DNA from: an uncultured Granulicella sp.
GTDB lineage: Bacteria > Acidobacteriota > Terriglobia > Terriglobales > Acidobacteriaceae
Reading direction: 5' to 3'
NCBI GenBank assembly: GCA_937873265.1
Contig: CALMVL010000008.1
Span: 1 to 56,091 of the forward strand
Length of the DNA stretch: 56,091 nucleotides
Part shown: in pieces, positions 17,099-26,171 of the stretch
Position numbering within the stretch: the first letter of the stretch is position 1
How the letters are laid out: every line of letters begins with the position of its first letter
Program-made: the position numbers and the translations under genes
Notes under the pieces: model-generated
Told to the model about the DNA's origin: nothing
Databases searched by the model: none
Seen by the model: only the letters and a program-made list of their open reading frames with translations

Positions 17099-18761
17099 GC
17101 TCCGATTCTAGAGCATGTGTGGCCCGATCGGAGAGAAGCGACCATGCCAGCGCCAGCACCGTCGCCAGAGCGCACGCATAGGCGAACAGATCGCCATGGC
17201 GCGTGTAAAAGGTAAGCTCGTGCTCATATCCGAACGGCACAAGAATGGCGGTACGGACATGCCGAGGAGCAGAGGCGATTACGCGTCCAAACGGATCGAT
17301 GGATGCAGTGACGCCCGTGTTGGTCGCGCGCAGAACCCAGCGGTGATTCTCGATCGCCCGCATCCGAACCATGTTCAGGTGTTGCCAAGGAGCACTGGTG
17401 TCCCCATACCACCCGTCGTTAGAAAGGTTGACGAGAACATCGGCGCCACGCAGAACGAAGCGTCGGATCTCGTCGCCAAAGATGGATTCGTAACAGATAA
17501 ACGTGCCGAAGGTATTGCCTTCTGTTGTAAAGACGCTACGGACCTCTCCCGGCTCGAAGAGGCCAACCTCTTCTAGGAGGCTGCCGGCAAAGAAGAAAAG
17601 GCGCTTGTACGGGGTGTACTCGCCGAAAGGCACGAGGTGCATCTTGTCGTAGTGTCCCTGGACCGAACCCTCGGGCGTGACAAAGGAAGCTCGATTGCGA
17701 GGAGCATAGCCGCGGCGATTGCTAGGATCGGTACTCCGCTCGAAAGCCAGATCGCCAATGATGAGGGGAGCGTGGGCCGCCTTCGCCAATCGCGACAGAT
17801 CGGCGCGAAAGGTAGAATCCTGCTCCTGGAAAGGGGCTGGCGACTCCGGCCAAAGAATTACATCTGGTGGCCGGGGCGAGTGGCGAAGCACGGTGACCCG
17901 AGGTGCCGTGCCCAATTCCGGTGTGCCTGCCAGAAACGATGCAGAGGGCGCCAGACTAAGGGCGGAAAACGCCTGAACCTGCTGCGACATCGACTCCTGC
18001 GGACCCGCGTCGGCCACCGCCCCCACTTCGAGATTTTCCTGCACCAGCGTCGCCGTCGCCGCCGCCACCGAAGCTCCGCCGTGCTCGGTGCGCCACACTG
18101 CCGCGCCGTACAGAACCACCATCACGAACCCAGCCGCCGTCACTGCCAGACGAGTAAAACGCCGGGCGCGCAGCTGAAGCCGAAGGAGCCACAGGCTGTT
18201 CACCGCGGCGATGACGAAGGACAGTCCGTAGGCACCGGTGTAGGGCGCGAGTCTGGTGAGCACGGCGTTGTCCACCTGCGCCACACCGAGAAGATCCCAC
18301 GGGAATCCGGTAATCCGCGCCCGGGCGAGTTCCACCGCGACCCACGCCGCCGGTGCCAGCAAGAGCGCTCCCTGCCGCCCCATCGGAGATCTTCGGAAGG
18401 CGGCGATCAATGCGCCGAACAGCGCTGGGTAGAGCCCGAGATACAAGCAGAACAGCACCAGGATGCCAGCCGCGACCGGCTGTGAAAGCCCGCCGTACAG
18501 ATGCATGGTCTGAAAGATCCAGTAACAGCTGCCTGCGTACCAGGTAACGCCGGAAAGGTACCCTAGTACCGCGCCGCGCAACAGATCCCATCGAGCATCT
18601 TCAGGGCCCGGGGCCAGCAGCGCCACCAGCAAGGGAACCAGGGCAACCCAGCAAAACGCCGTGCGCCAGAGCGGAGTTGGGCCGGCAATCGGAAAGGGCA
18701 AAATCTGCAGCACTCCCGACAAAAGAGCCAGCCCGCCCAGTCGCCACCTGACGAATCCCAT
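17088..18761 (-). CDS. lnt: Apolipoprotein N-acyltransferase
   Basis: A 557-residue inner-membrane enzyme that adds the third acyl chain to the N-terminal Cys of lipoproteins. Several N-terminal membrane helices span about residues 10-225. They are followed by the periplasmic nitrilase-like domain with the catalytic triad E306 (WPESPAP), K373 (YDKMHLVPFGEY) and C423 (FICYESIFGD). A C-terminal helix at about 525-545 returns to the membrane. It is longer than E. coli Lnt (512). The 3' end overlaps prfB by 11 bp. Several predicted lipoproteins are encoded in this window, consistent with a working lipoprotein pathway. Confidence 0.95.
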   Translation of the reverse strand: MGFVRWRLGGLALLSGVLQILPFPIAGPTPLWRTAFCWVALVPLLVALLAPGPEDARWDLLRGAVLGYLSGVTWYAGSCYWIFQTMHLYGGLSQPVAAGILVLFCLYLGLYPALFGALIAAFRRSPMGRQGALLLAPAAWVAVELARARITGFPWDLLGVAQVDNAVLTRLAPYTGAYGLSFVIAAVNSLWLLRLQLRARRFTRLAVTAAGFVMVVLYGAAVWRTEHGGASVAAATATLVQENLEVGAVADAGPQESMSQQVQAFSALSLAPSASFLAGTPELGTAPRVTVLRHSPRPPDVILWPESPAPFQEQDSTFRADLSRLAKAAHAPLIIGDLAFERSTDPSNRRGYAPRNRASFVTPEGSVQGHYDKMHLVPFGEYTPYKRLFFFAGSLLEEVGLFEPGEVRSVFTTEGNTFGTFICYESIFGDEIRRFVLRGADVLVNLSNDGWYGDTSAPWQHLNMVRMRAIENHRWVLRATNTGVTASIDPFGRVIASAPRHVRTAILVPFGYEHELTFYTRHGDLFAYACALATVLALAWSLLSDRATHALESEHVN

Positions 18762-18858
18762 TGCATCCGCAGTCTATACCGCGTACCGAATTTCCCAGCC
18801 TGAACTGCCGTTCACGAACACCTGCCAGCAAAAAGCGCTAACAGCCTGTCCATCGAGT

Positions 18859-18864
18859 TACAAT
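18859..18864 (+). promoter_or_regulatory. Candidate -10 box of a leaderless microprotein gene
   Basis: TACAAT (5 of 6 to TATAAT) ends 7 nt before the GTG at 18872, the spacing expected if transcription starts at the start codon. I see no convincing -35 box. Confidence 0.35.
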
Positions 18865-18871
18865 CAGGTAT

Positions 18872-19006
18872 GTGACTGAACTTCTTATCCGCGTGGTCGC
18901 CAAAGTAGTCGTGCCATTGTTTTTCATTGGTTTGGCAGGTTCGGCCGTGGTGGTGGCCGTCAGCTTCGTTGAAGACATGCGGGAGCTATTTGCGGATGAG
19001 GAGTAG
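18872..19006 (+). CDS. 44-residue single-pass membrane microprotein
   Basis: A short frame from GTG 18872 to TAG 19004-19006. It starts VTELLIRVVAKVVVPLFFIG, continues with a hydrophobic segment to about residue 33, then ends in an acidic tail (FVEDMRELFADEE). The hydrophobic core and acidic end look like a genuine small membrane protein, and I recall similar small proteins in Acidobacteria, though I cannot name a family. There is a -10-like box directly upstream and no Shine-Dalgarno. It lies between lnt (divergent) and the APC permease. Function is unknown. Confidence 0.6.
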   Translation: MTELLIRVVAKVVVPLFFIGLAGSAVVVAVSFVEDMRELFADEE

Positions 19007-19122
19007 GCACCCCATGCGATTCGCCGGCGCGCCCCCGTCTCTGCGATTCGCCAATCCGCAGCCTACGCTCTTTCGACATTTTTCCCCGACATCCTTTTCC
19101 CGCTCAGGCCTGAGCAGACGAC

Positions 19123-21480
19123 ATGACTCACAAGACTGAAACGAAACGACCCGATTCCACCCGCGTGCGCCTCGTCGTGGCCTCGTCGGTCATGCTGACC
19201 TTTATCTCGTTCTGGCGCGCCGCTGCCATCGTGCTCAACGATCTCGGCTCCTCCGCCTTCTATGCCGGGGGCATCGCCGAGGAGGCCGTCGGCAAGTCCG
19301 CCCCCTGGTTCATCCTCGGCGTCATGCTCTTTTCCTTCGCCGTGCGTGCCGTCTATGTCGAAAGCTGTTCCATGTTTACGCGCGGTGGTGTCTATCGCAT
19401 CGTCAAAGAAGCTCTCGGGGGCACCTTCGCCAAGCTTAGCGTTTCTGCGCTGATGTTTGATTACATCCTTACCGGTCCCATCTCCGGGGTCTCCGCGGGC
19501 CAATACATCGTGGGCCTGCTGAATGAAGGTCTGCAGCTTGTCGCGGCGCACGGAGCACGTTTTGCCATGGGCTCCGGCGGCGCCGTCCGTCAGGTGCCCG
19601 TCAACGGCGCTTCTGCCGTCTTTGCCGTCGCGGTCACGATTTACTTCTGGTGGCAAAACCTTAAGGGCATCGAGGAATCGAGCGACAAGGCCCTGAAGGT
19701 CATGAAAATCACCACGGTCATGGTCGTGCTCCTGCTCGGGTGGGGCATCTACTCCGCCGTTCACAGGGGTGTCGCCCTGCCGCCGCTGCCGACCCCTGGC
19801 AACCTTCATTTTTCCCAGGACGCGCTCGGCTTCCTTCGCCACACCTCCTATGCCCGCACCATCGGCCTGTTTGGCATCCTGATGGCCTTTGGCCACTCCG
19901 TCCTCGCCATGAGCGGCGAAGAATCGCTCGCACAGGTCAACCGCGAGATTCAGCATCCCAAGCTAAAAAACCTTAAGCGCGCGGCGATTGTTATCGCGAT
20001 CTACAGCTTCATCTTTACCGGTATCGGCTCCTTGCTGGCCGTTATGCTCATTCCCGATTCCGTTCGGGTGCCCGTCTACCGTGACAACCTTATTGCCGGA
20101 ATGGCCATGTACATGGTCGGACCGTTTGCTCTGCGCGTCGCCTTTCGCATCTTCGTCGTGGTCGTCGGTTTTCTCATTCTCGGCGGCGCGGTCAACACCG
20201 CCATTGTCGGCTCAACCGGTGTACTCATGCGCGTCGCCGAGGACGGCGTGCTTACTGACTGGTTCCGGAGGCCACAGCGCCGCTTCGGCACTTCGTACCG
20301 CATCGTCAACCTGGTGGTCGGGCTGCAACTGTTCACCATCCTGGTCACTCGCGGCAACGTCATCATGCTTGGCGAGGCGTATGCCTTTGGCGTCATCTGG
20401 AGTTTCACCTTTAACTCGCTCGCCATGCTGGTGCTGCGCTGGAAGTACAACGGCGAGCGCGGCTGGAAGGTGCCGCTCAATATCCGTGTCGGCGGTCGCG
20501 AGATTCCATTTGGCCTTCTGTCGGTGTTCCTCGTCCTGCTCACCACTGCCATCGTCAACCTCTTCACGAAGTCCGTCGCCACGGTCAGCGGGGTCATCTT
20601 CGCCGCTGCGTTCTTTGTCATCTTCTCTTTTTCCGAACGCGACAACCGACGCCGTCAGGACATGACCAAGCGCCAGATGCGTGAGCACTTTCAACTGCAG
20701 CACCAAGACACGGTGGGGCGGGAAGCCCTCGCAATCCGTCCCGGCGCCGCCATCGTGACCATGCGTGACGACTCGAGTCCCTTCGCGCTCAAGTGGGCGC
20801 TTGCCCATACCGACACCGACCAGCAAGATCTCGTCGTCCTTGCTGCACGCATGATGGGCGCCGGCGGATCGGAGTACCTCGAAGCTTCGGAACAACTCTT
20901 CAGTGAGCACGAGCAGATGCTCTTCACCAAGGCCGTTTCCGTAGCAGAAAGCTTCGGCAAACATATATCCCTGCTGGTCGTTCCCGCGGGCGATATTTTT
21001 GCCGCGTTGGTGCAGACCGCAAACTCACTTGAGGCGGCGGCTGTCGTCAGCGGCCTTTCTACAAAGCTCACCGCTGAGGAACAGGCGTATCACGTCGGTC
21101 AAGCGTGGGAAGCATTGCCCGAGCCAAAGCGCCAGTTTACTTTCTATATCGTCAGGCCCGAAGGCGAAGCGCTCTCCTTTCACATCGGCCCGCACGCCCC
21201 CGCGCTCCCGCCGGACGAAGTCGAAATGATGCACCGTCTCTGGCTCGATCTACGCCGCTCGCCCGAAATGCACGAGCTTCACCACAGCGACATTCTTACT
21301 TATGCGATCAGCCGCATGGCGCGCGAACTCGCGCAGGATCGACCAGGCACACTTACACGCTTGCGGATATGTATGGAACGGGCGGAAAAGAGCCGTGGCT
21401 TGGGAGCAATGCAGTTCAATTCACTCCAGGAAGAACTTGAACCAGAAGAAGCCGAAGCTCCCGCCGAAACTAGAACCTAA
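19123..21480 (+). CDS. APC-superfamily permease with C-terminal USP-like domain
   Basis: A 785-residue inner-membrane transporter. The N-terminal 480-odd residues form an APC (amino acid-polyamine-cation) permease with about 12 membrane segments, beginning near residue 18 and including a 'GGVYRIVKEALGGTFAK' loop and 'AMSGEESLAQVNREI'. The cytoplasmic C-terminal 280 residues have alternating beta/alpha patterns such as 'GAAIVTMRDDSSPFALKWAL' and 'HISLLVVPAGDIFAALVQTA', resembling a universal-stress-type nucleotide-binding domain. The substrate is likely an amino acid or amine but is not identifiable. There is no clear ribosome-binding site. The coding strand is markedly C-rich compared with plus-strand genes at 0-10 kb. 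Confidence 0.85.
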   Translation: MTHKTETKRPDSTRVRLVVASSVMLTFISFWRAAAIVLNDLGSSAFYAGGIAEEAVGKSAPWFILGVMLFSFAVRAVYVESCSMFTRGGVYRIVKEALGGTFAKLSVSALMFDYILTGPISGVSAGQYIVGLLNEGLQLVAAHGARFAMGSGGAVRQVPVNGASAVFAVAVTIYFWWQNLKGIEESSDKALKVMKITTVMVVLLLGWGIYSAVHRGVALPPLPTPGNLHFSQDALGFLRHTSYARTIGLFGILMAFGHSVLAMSGEESLAQVNREIQHPKLKNLKRAAIVIAIYSFIFTGIGSLLAVMLIPDSVRVPVYRDNLIAGMAMYMVGPFALRVAFRIFVVVVGFLILGGAVNTAIVGSTGVLMRVAEDGVLTDWFRRPQRRFGTSYRIVNLVVGLQLFTILVTRGNVIMLGEAYAFGVIWSFTFNSLAMLVLRWKYNGERGWKVPLNIRVGGREIPFGLLSVFLVLLTTAIVNLFTKSVATVSGVIFAAAFFVIFSFSERDNRRRQDMTKRQMREHFQLQHQDTVGREALAIRPGAAIVTMRDDSSPFALKWALAHTDTDQQDLVVLAARMMGAGGSEYLEASEQLFSEHEQMLFTKAVSVAESFGKHISLLVVPAGDIFAALVQTANSLEAAAVVSGLSTKLTAEEQAYHVGQAWEALPEPKRQFTFYIVRPEGEALSFHIGPHAPALPPDEVEMMHRLWLDLRRSPEMHELHHSDILTYAISRMARELAQDRPGTLTRLRICMERAEKSRGLGAMQFNSLQEELEPEEAEAPAETRT

Positions 21481-21621
21481 GATCTCGAGTAGCGAAACTA
21501 GGCAGATCTGTATACCCGAAACCACATATTCTTTCTGTAAGTGCCCTTCAAGTTACTCAGAAATGGGCGTGAAGATCCCAATTTTGCATTGAAGGATGTA
21601 GCATCAGACTGGAGGTACACC

Positions 21622-21876
21622 GTGGAAGTAAGTAATATCATCTCGGAAATCGACGTGCAGATTCAGAAGCTTCAGCAGGCCCGCGAACTTCTTGCCGGCA
21701 CAGAAGAGACCATAGCGCGCCGAGGTCCGGGCCGGCCGAAGGGCAGCAAAGCTGCCGTAGCTGCCCTATCTGCTCCACGCAAGACAAGGAAGCTCTCCGC
21801 CGAGGGCCGTAAACGGATCGCCGACGCCATGAAGCGACGTTGGGCCGAGCGCGCCAAGGCAAACGGCAAGTCCTAA
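21622..21876 (+). CDS. Small AT-hook-type DNA-binding protein (GRPK motif)
   Basis: An 84-residue basic protein. Residues 1-27 form an amphipathic helix (IISEIDVQIQKLQQARELL) suited to dimerisation. A Gly/Arg-rich linker carries a minor-groove AT-hook, GPGRPKGS (35-42). The C terminus has 'LSAEGRKRIADAMKRRWAER', a basic helix. The plan of coiled coil plus GRPK hook recalls small nucleoid-associated proteins. GTG 21622 is preceded by GGAGG with 6-nt spacing, which fixes the start; the frame is open upstream to 21541. Function is inferred from the motif only. Confidence 0.78.
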   Translation: MEVSNIISEIDVQIQKLQQARELLAGTEETIARRGPGRPKGSKAAVAALSAPRKTRKLSAEGRKRIADAMKRRWAERAKANGKS

Positions 21877-22034
21877 TCGCGTTTGGACATAAGGCACCCT
21901 TTAGACCGTGGCTTTTTCCTCAAGTAGTTCGCATCGGCCCGCCTCGGCAGAAAAAGTTAGGTGCGCTGCCTTGGGCGCTGCTGCTGGAACAGCATGGATT
22001 GCGCAGGCAGTTCGCCGCTCAGGTAAGTCCGCGG

Positions 22035-23348
22035 CTATTTTCCCGCGGCCGGTACCACCACAACACCGGCCTTCATCACAAAACGCACGTGCTCCATCGC
22101 CGAGATATCCTGCAGCGGATCACCTTGCACCGCCACCAGATCCGCGTACTTTCCGGCCTCGATTGTCCCCAGGTCCTGATCCAGCGAGAGCAGCGTCGCG
22201 CCATTGATGGTGGCGGCCTGCAACGCTTCAAGCGGCGTCATTCCGCCGCGCACAAGCGCGCCAAACTCCTTCGACACCGATTCATCCACATCGTCATCAT
22301 CTACGCCGTACGCTATCTTAACGTGGTGCGCGAGCGCCCGCCGGAACGCCGGTCCCTGCTCCTTAACGATCGCGATCCCCTTCGCCATGCTCGCAGGTTC
22401 GCGCCCCTTCGAGAGCCCAGTTTCTAAGTCGTGCTGAAAACAATAAAGCGTCGGCACCAGCCACGTCCCGCGCTCCGCCATCATGCGCGCGCCCTCCTCG
22501 TCGAGCATCGTGCCGTGTTCGATCGAGTCGACGCCCGCCCGCACGGCTGCCTTGATCCCGACCGTTCCTTCCGCATGCGCCATCACCTTCCGCCCGGCCC
22601 GGTGTGCCACCTCCACCGCCCGCGCCATCTGCTCGTCGCTCAACTCCTGCACGCGATAGTCGCTGATCGGATCCATCACACCCCCCGTAGCCATCAGTTT
22701 GATCCAGTCCGCGCCGAACTTGATGTCGCGTCGCACGATCCGGCTCACGTCATCGACCGTGTCCACCTCGTTCGGCTGATCCAGACCCGGCTTGTCCGGC
22801 GATAGCCGGTCAGCATCGCCATGGCCGCCGGTAAGCGAAACACAACTGCCCGCCGCCACGACCCGCGGTCCCTGGATGAGTCCCTTCGCCACGCCCTCGC
22901 GGAGCGCGAACTGCGGGTAAGCCGGATAGGGCTCGCACGCATCGCGTACGACGGTAAACCCGTGCGTCAGCCACAGCTGCAAGTTCGCCACGCCTCGCAC
23001 CGTCGCCTGTGGAGCCGAGGTGATAAGGTACGCGGCCGAACTCTGCGTCGTCGGGTTCGACAGGATATGCCCATGCGCATCCACGAGCCCCGGGACCACC
23101 GTATACCGGCTCAGGTCCAACACCGGCGCCCCACCGCCAGGCGCGGTCGTTGTAACGGACACAATCCGGTCGCCGCGCACGGTAATGTACGCTCCCGTCG
23201 TAACCTGCCCCGTGCGCACGTCGACCAGCCGGCCTGCGCGAATGACCTGCAACTTGGCCGGTATCTCCGTGGCGGACTGCTGCGCCATCGCTCCACACGC
23301 TACCCCAATCAACAGACACGCAAAGACCAGCAACACCGATCGACGCAA
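22035..23348 (-). CDS. Secreted metal-dependent amidohydrolase (Xaa-Pro dipeptidase/imidazolonepropionase-like)
   Basis: A 437-residue protein with a signal peptide (about 1-22, cut after AMAQ). The amidohydrolase TIM barrel follows. H92 and H94 (VDAHGHIL) are the first metal ligands, then a lysine in 'ADWIKLMATGG', 'HAEG', 'SIEHGTMLDEEG' and the late Asp in 'YGVDDDD'. This pattern fits the group often labelled amidohydrolase/imidazolonepropionase-related. Known members hydrolyse Xaa-Pro or Xaa-Arg dipeptides, and the substrate here is unknown. The start is TTG 23348, supported by AGGAG 8 nt upstream. It is divergent from the Cys/His-rich gene. Confidence 0.88.
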   Translation of the reverse strand: MRRSVLLVFACLLIGVACGAMAQQSATEIPAKLQVIRAGRLVDVRTGQVTTGAYITVRGDRIVSVTTTAPGGGAPVLDLSRYTVVPGLVDAHGHILSNPTTQSSAAYLITSAPQATVRGVANLQLWLTHGFTVVRDACEPYPAYPQFALREGVAKGLIQGPRVVAAGSCVSLTGGHGDADRLSPDKPGLDQPNEVDTVDDVSRIVRRDIKFGADWIKLMATGGVMDPISDYRVQELSDEQMARAVEVAHRAGRKVMAHAEGTVGIKAAVRAGVDSIEHGTMLDEEGARMMAERGTWLVPTLYCFQHDLETGLSKGREPASMAKGIAIVKEQGPAFRRALAHHVKIAYGVDDDDVDESVSKEFGALVRGGMTPLEALQAATINGATLLSLDQDLGTIEAGKYADLVAVQGDPLQDISAMEHVRFVMKAGVVVVPAAGK

Positions 23349-23480
23349 AAGCAGACTCCTCGCACATCCTTAGTTTTGGGATTCGTTCCGTCATCCTAGC
23401 AGTACCCGGAGCGGGTTCTACGCGAAGTCTCCTCACCGCGGACTTGCGCCCTGGCAGAACGGGTGTTCCAATGGGGCGGA

Positions 23481-23867
23481 TTGCGCAGACTTTTCTCCAT
23501 GCTTCTGCTGGCCGCCTTCGGCCTGCCTTTCGCCGCACAGTGGCTCGCCCTCTCCGGCGGCAGTGAGGCTGGGTTGCCCGCCTGCTGCCGTCGTGGCGGC
23601 AAGCATCACTGCATGATGGGAGCAGTCGCCGTCGACGCAAGCTCCACCGCGCACTTTCGTGCACCTGCAGAACGCTGCCCGTTTGCCCCTGGCAATCTGC
23701 CCGCACCCATGCACCAGGACACTTCCGTCCTGCTCGCCGCTGGCATCCACTTCGCGGGCCTGCGCAGCCATCCCGCCGTCCACGCCCAGACGCACTCGCT
23801 CTGGCGCATAAGCCGCGACCGCTCCCGGCAAAAGCGCGGCCCCCCTACCCTTCCCTCGCTCATCTAG
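23481..23867 (+). CDS. Small exported Cys/His-rich protein of unknown function
   Basis: About 128 residues, read from TTG 23481 with a purine-rich GGGGCGGA upstream; GTG 23463 is an alternative. An N-terminal signal-like segment (RRLFSMLLLAAFGLPFAAQW) precedes a cluster of potential metal ligands, ACCRRGGKHHCMMG. The C-terminal part is low in recognisable structure. I recall similar short proteins with a CCRR-GKHHC core in Acidobacteria, but know of no function. It lies 51 bp upstream of a TonB-dependent receptor on the same strand, suggesting a joint role in metal (perhaps copper) handling. That is inference. Confidence 0.65.
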   Translation: MRRLFSMLLLAAFGLPFAAQWLALSGGSEAGLPACCRRGGKHHCMMGAVAVDASSTAHFRAPAERCPFAPGNLPAPMHQDTSVLLAAGIHFAGLRSHPAVHAQTHSLWRISRDRSRQKRGPPTLPSLI

Positions 23868-23918
23868 CTTCCCTATAGCGACCACTGCGCCGACCCGGCG
23901 CCCACCGGAAGGATTCCC

Positions 23919-26171
23919 ATGCGCCTCGTATTCCAGGCTCCGCGCGCCGTCGCGTGCCTACTTGCCCCTTTGTTCCTCGCCAGCCCCGTCCATGCCGTTC
24001 TCCAGGGCGACCTTCGCGGCATCGTGCACGATCCCACGCATCACTCGCTCCCGAACGCCCGCGTCACTCTGCGCGCCACCACGTCCGACCTGATGCTGAA
24101 GACCACTACCAACGCCGAGGGCGCCTTCGAGTTCTCTCCCGTTCCTCTCGGGCGGTACCGCGTGCGCGTTGAGGCGCTCGGCTTCGCCGCGCTCGAGCAG
24201 GACTTCTCGCTTGAGAGCGGCTCGGCACTTATCCTGCACCTGCAACTTGCCCTCGCCGGCCCGAACGAACAGGTTACCGTGCTGGGCCACACCGCCGACC
24301 TAAATACGGCGTCAGCTGCCCCCGCCGCCACCGTCTCTCGCCAGCAGATCGACACCTACGCCGGCGCCGACCTCACCAATAGCCTCCGCATGATCACCGA
24401 ATTCGTTCCCGGAGCCGCCGTCGTCCATGATCAGCTGCACGTCCGCGGCGGCCACCAGGTCACCTGGGCCATTGACGGCGTGCCCCTGCCCAACACCAAC
24501 ATCGCCACCAACGTCGGCCCGCAGTTCTCCCCACGCGACGTCGATACCCTCGAAGCCACCACCGGCTCCTACGCGGCCGATTACGGAGACCGCACCTACG
24601 GCGTCTTCAACGTTGCCACCCGCACCGGCTTCGAACGCGACCGCGAAGCCGAGATCGTCACCACCTTCGGCAACTACAACCAGACTGACGACCAGCTCAG
24701 CCTCGGCGATCACTCCCAGCGATCCGCCTATTACGTCTCGCTTGCCGGCAACCGATCCGGTTACGCGCTCGAGCCGCCCACCTTTGACAATCTCCACAAT
24801 GGAGGCGCCGGCGGCAGTATCTTCACCTCGCTCCTTTTCAATAAGTCCGCTGCCGATCAGATCCGCGCCGATGCTGCTTTCCGCGCCGATTTTTTCCAGG
24901 TGCCCAACGACCCCGACCAGCAGGCAGCCGGAGGGCGCAATCGCGAGCGCGAGCAGGACGGCTTCGGCCTTCTCACCTGGACCCGCACGCTCCATCCCGG
25001 CCTGTTCACTGAGATCAGCCCATTCGTCCACGTGAATCGCGCCGCACTCGTCGGCGGCGTTCTCCCCGGGAGCCCACCCAACGACCTGCTTGACCCGATC
25101 GCCAGTACAAACCGCATCTCCACCTACGAGGGAGGCCAGGCAACCCTCTCCGACATCGCCGGTCCCAGCAACTTCCGCGCGGGTCTCTATACCTTTGCCC
25201 AGCAGGACACCTCCTTCTTTTCCGTCTTCGACCCCACTGGAGCCACACAGAACTTCAAAGAGACCACCACGCCTTCGGGACGCCTCATCGCTCCCTTCGC
25301 CGAAGAGCAGCTCCGCCTTCGCTCGTGGCTCAGCGTCTCCGGAGGCCTACGTATCACCTCCTTCTCCGGGCTGGTCACCGAGCACGCCGTTGATCCCCGC
25401 CTTGGCCTCGCCCTCACGGTTCCGCGCCTAGGCTGGATCCTGCGCGCCTCGTACGCCCGCTTTTACCAGGGCCCACCACTCGATACGGTTAACGGCTCGC
25501 TGCTCACTTTCGCCTCCTCACAGCAACTCGGCTTTCTTCCCCTCCGAGGAGAGCGCGACGAGCAGCACGACTTCGGCGTTACCGTCCCCCTTCGTAATTG
25601 GACCGCCGATTTTGACAACTTCCGAACCGGTGCGCGCAATTTTTTTGATCACGACGCCCTCGGCAATTCCAACATTTTTCTTCCACTCACCATCGATCGA
25701 GCCCGCCTCAGCGGCTGGGAGGCGCGCCTCCGCTCTCCACTCGTCCTCGACCGCTACCGCGCCCACCTCGTCTACTCCAACCAGCAGGCCGAAGGCTTTG
25801 GCGCTGTTTCCGGCGGCCTCACCGATTTCTCTCCGCCTCCAACCGGCGGCTTCTACCTCGACCACGACCAGCGCAATACGCTCTCCGCCGGCGTGGACGC
25901 CGCTCGCCTTCCCTTCCGCACGAATGGCTCCTTGGAATTCAATTATGGCTCCGGCTTCCTCCTCGGCGACGGTCCAGCTCACCTGCCGAGCTATAGAACC
26001 CTCGATCTCTCGCTCGCCAAGCAGGTTCGCGAGCGCCTCACTGTACGCATTGCCACTACAAACGTCACGAATAAGCAATACCAACTCGACCAGAGCAACA
26101 CCTTCGGCGGCTCCCATGTCGGCGACCCACGGATGATTTACGGAGAGGTACGCTGGCGTGTTCGCTATTGA
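23919..26171 (+). CDS. TonB-dependent outer-membrane receptor with carboxypeptidase-regulatory N-domain
   Basis: A 750-residue outer-membrane receptor. A signal peptide (about 1-27) is followed by a carboxypeptidase-regulatory-like beta-sandwich (about 30-115), where 'GDLRGIVHDPTHHSLPNARV' begins. A plug domain (HVRGGHQVTWAIDGVPLPN, about 165-260) and a C-terminal beta-barrel ending 'GEVRWRVRY' complete it. It is shorter than the roughly 1000-residue Cna-B-type receptors common in Acidobacteria. The start is supported by GGAAGGA. The ligand is unknown; the upstream Cys/His-rich protein hints at a metal complex. Strongly C-biased codons match its neighbours. Confidence 0.9.
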   Translation: MRLVFQAPRAVACLLAPLFLASPVHAVLQGDLRGIVHDPTHHSLPNARVTLRATTSDLMLKTTTNAEGAFEFSPVPLGRYRVRVEALGFAALEQDFSLESGSALILHLQLALAGPNEQVTVLGHTADLNTASAAPAATVSRQQIDTYAGADLTNSLRMITEFVPGAAVVHDQLHVRGGHQVTWAIDGVPLPNTNIATNVGPQFSPRDVDTLEATTGSYAADYGDRTYGVFNVATRTGFERDREAEIVTTFGNYNQTDDQLSLGDHSQRSAYYVSLAGNRSGYALEPPTFDNLHNGGAGGSIFTSLLFNKSAADQIRADAAFRADFFQVPNDPDQQAAGGRNREREQDGFGLLTWTRTLHPGLFTEISPFVHVNRAALVGGVLPGSPPNDLLDPIASTNRISTYEGGQATLSDIAGPSNFRAGLYTFAQQDTSFFSVFDPTGATQNFKETTTPSGRLIAPFAEEQLRLRSWLSVSGGLRITSFSGLVTEHAVDPRLGLALTVPRLGWILRASYARFYQGPPLDTVNGSLLTFASSQQLGFLPLRGERDEQHDFGVTVPLRNWTADFDNFRTGARNFFDHDALGNSNIFLPLTIDRARLSGWEARLRSPLVLDRYRAHLVYSNQQAEGFGAVSGGLTDFSPPPTGGFYLDHDQRNTLSAGVDAARLPFRTNGSLEFNYGSGFLLGDGPAHLPSYRTLDLSLAKQVRERLTVRIATTNVTNKQYQLDQSNTFGGSHVGDPRMIYGEVRWRVRY

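Noticed and set aside
10907-19122. A dif recombination site near the skew transition
   Set aside because: I looked through each gap for a 28-bp XerC/XerD-type sequence and found none; it may lie inside a gene or diverge from the consensus.
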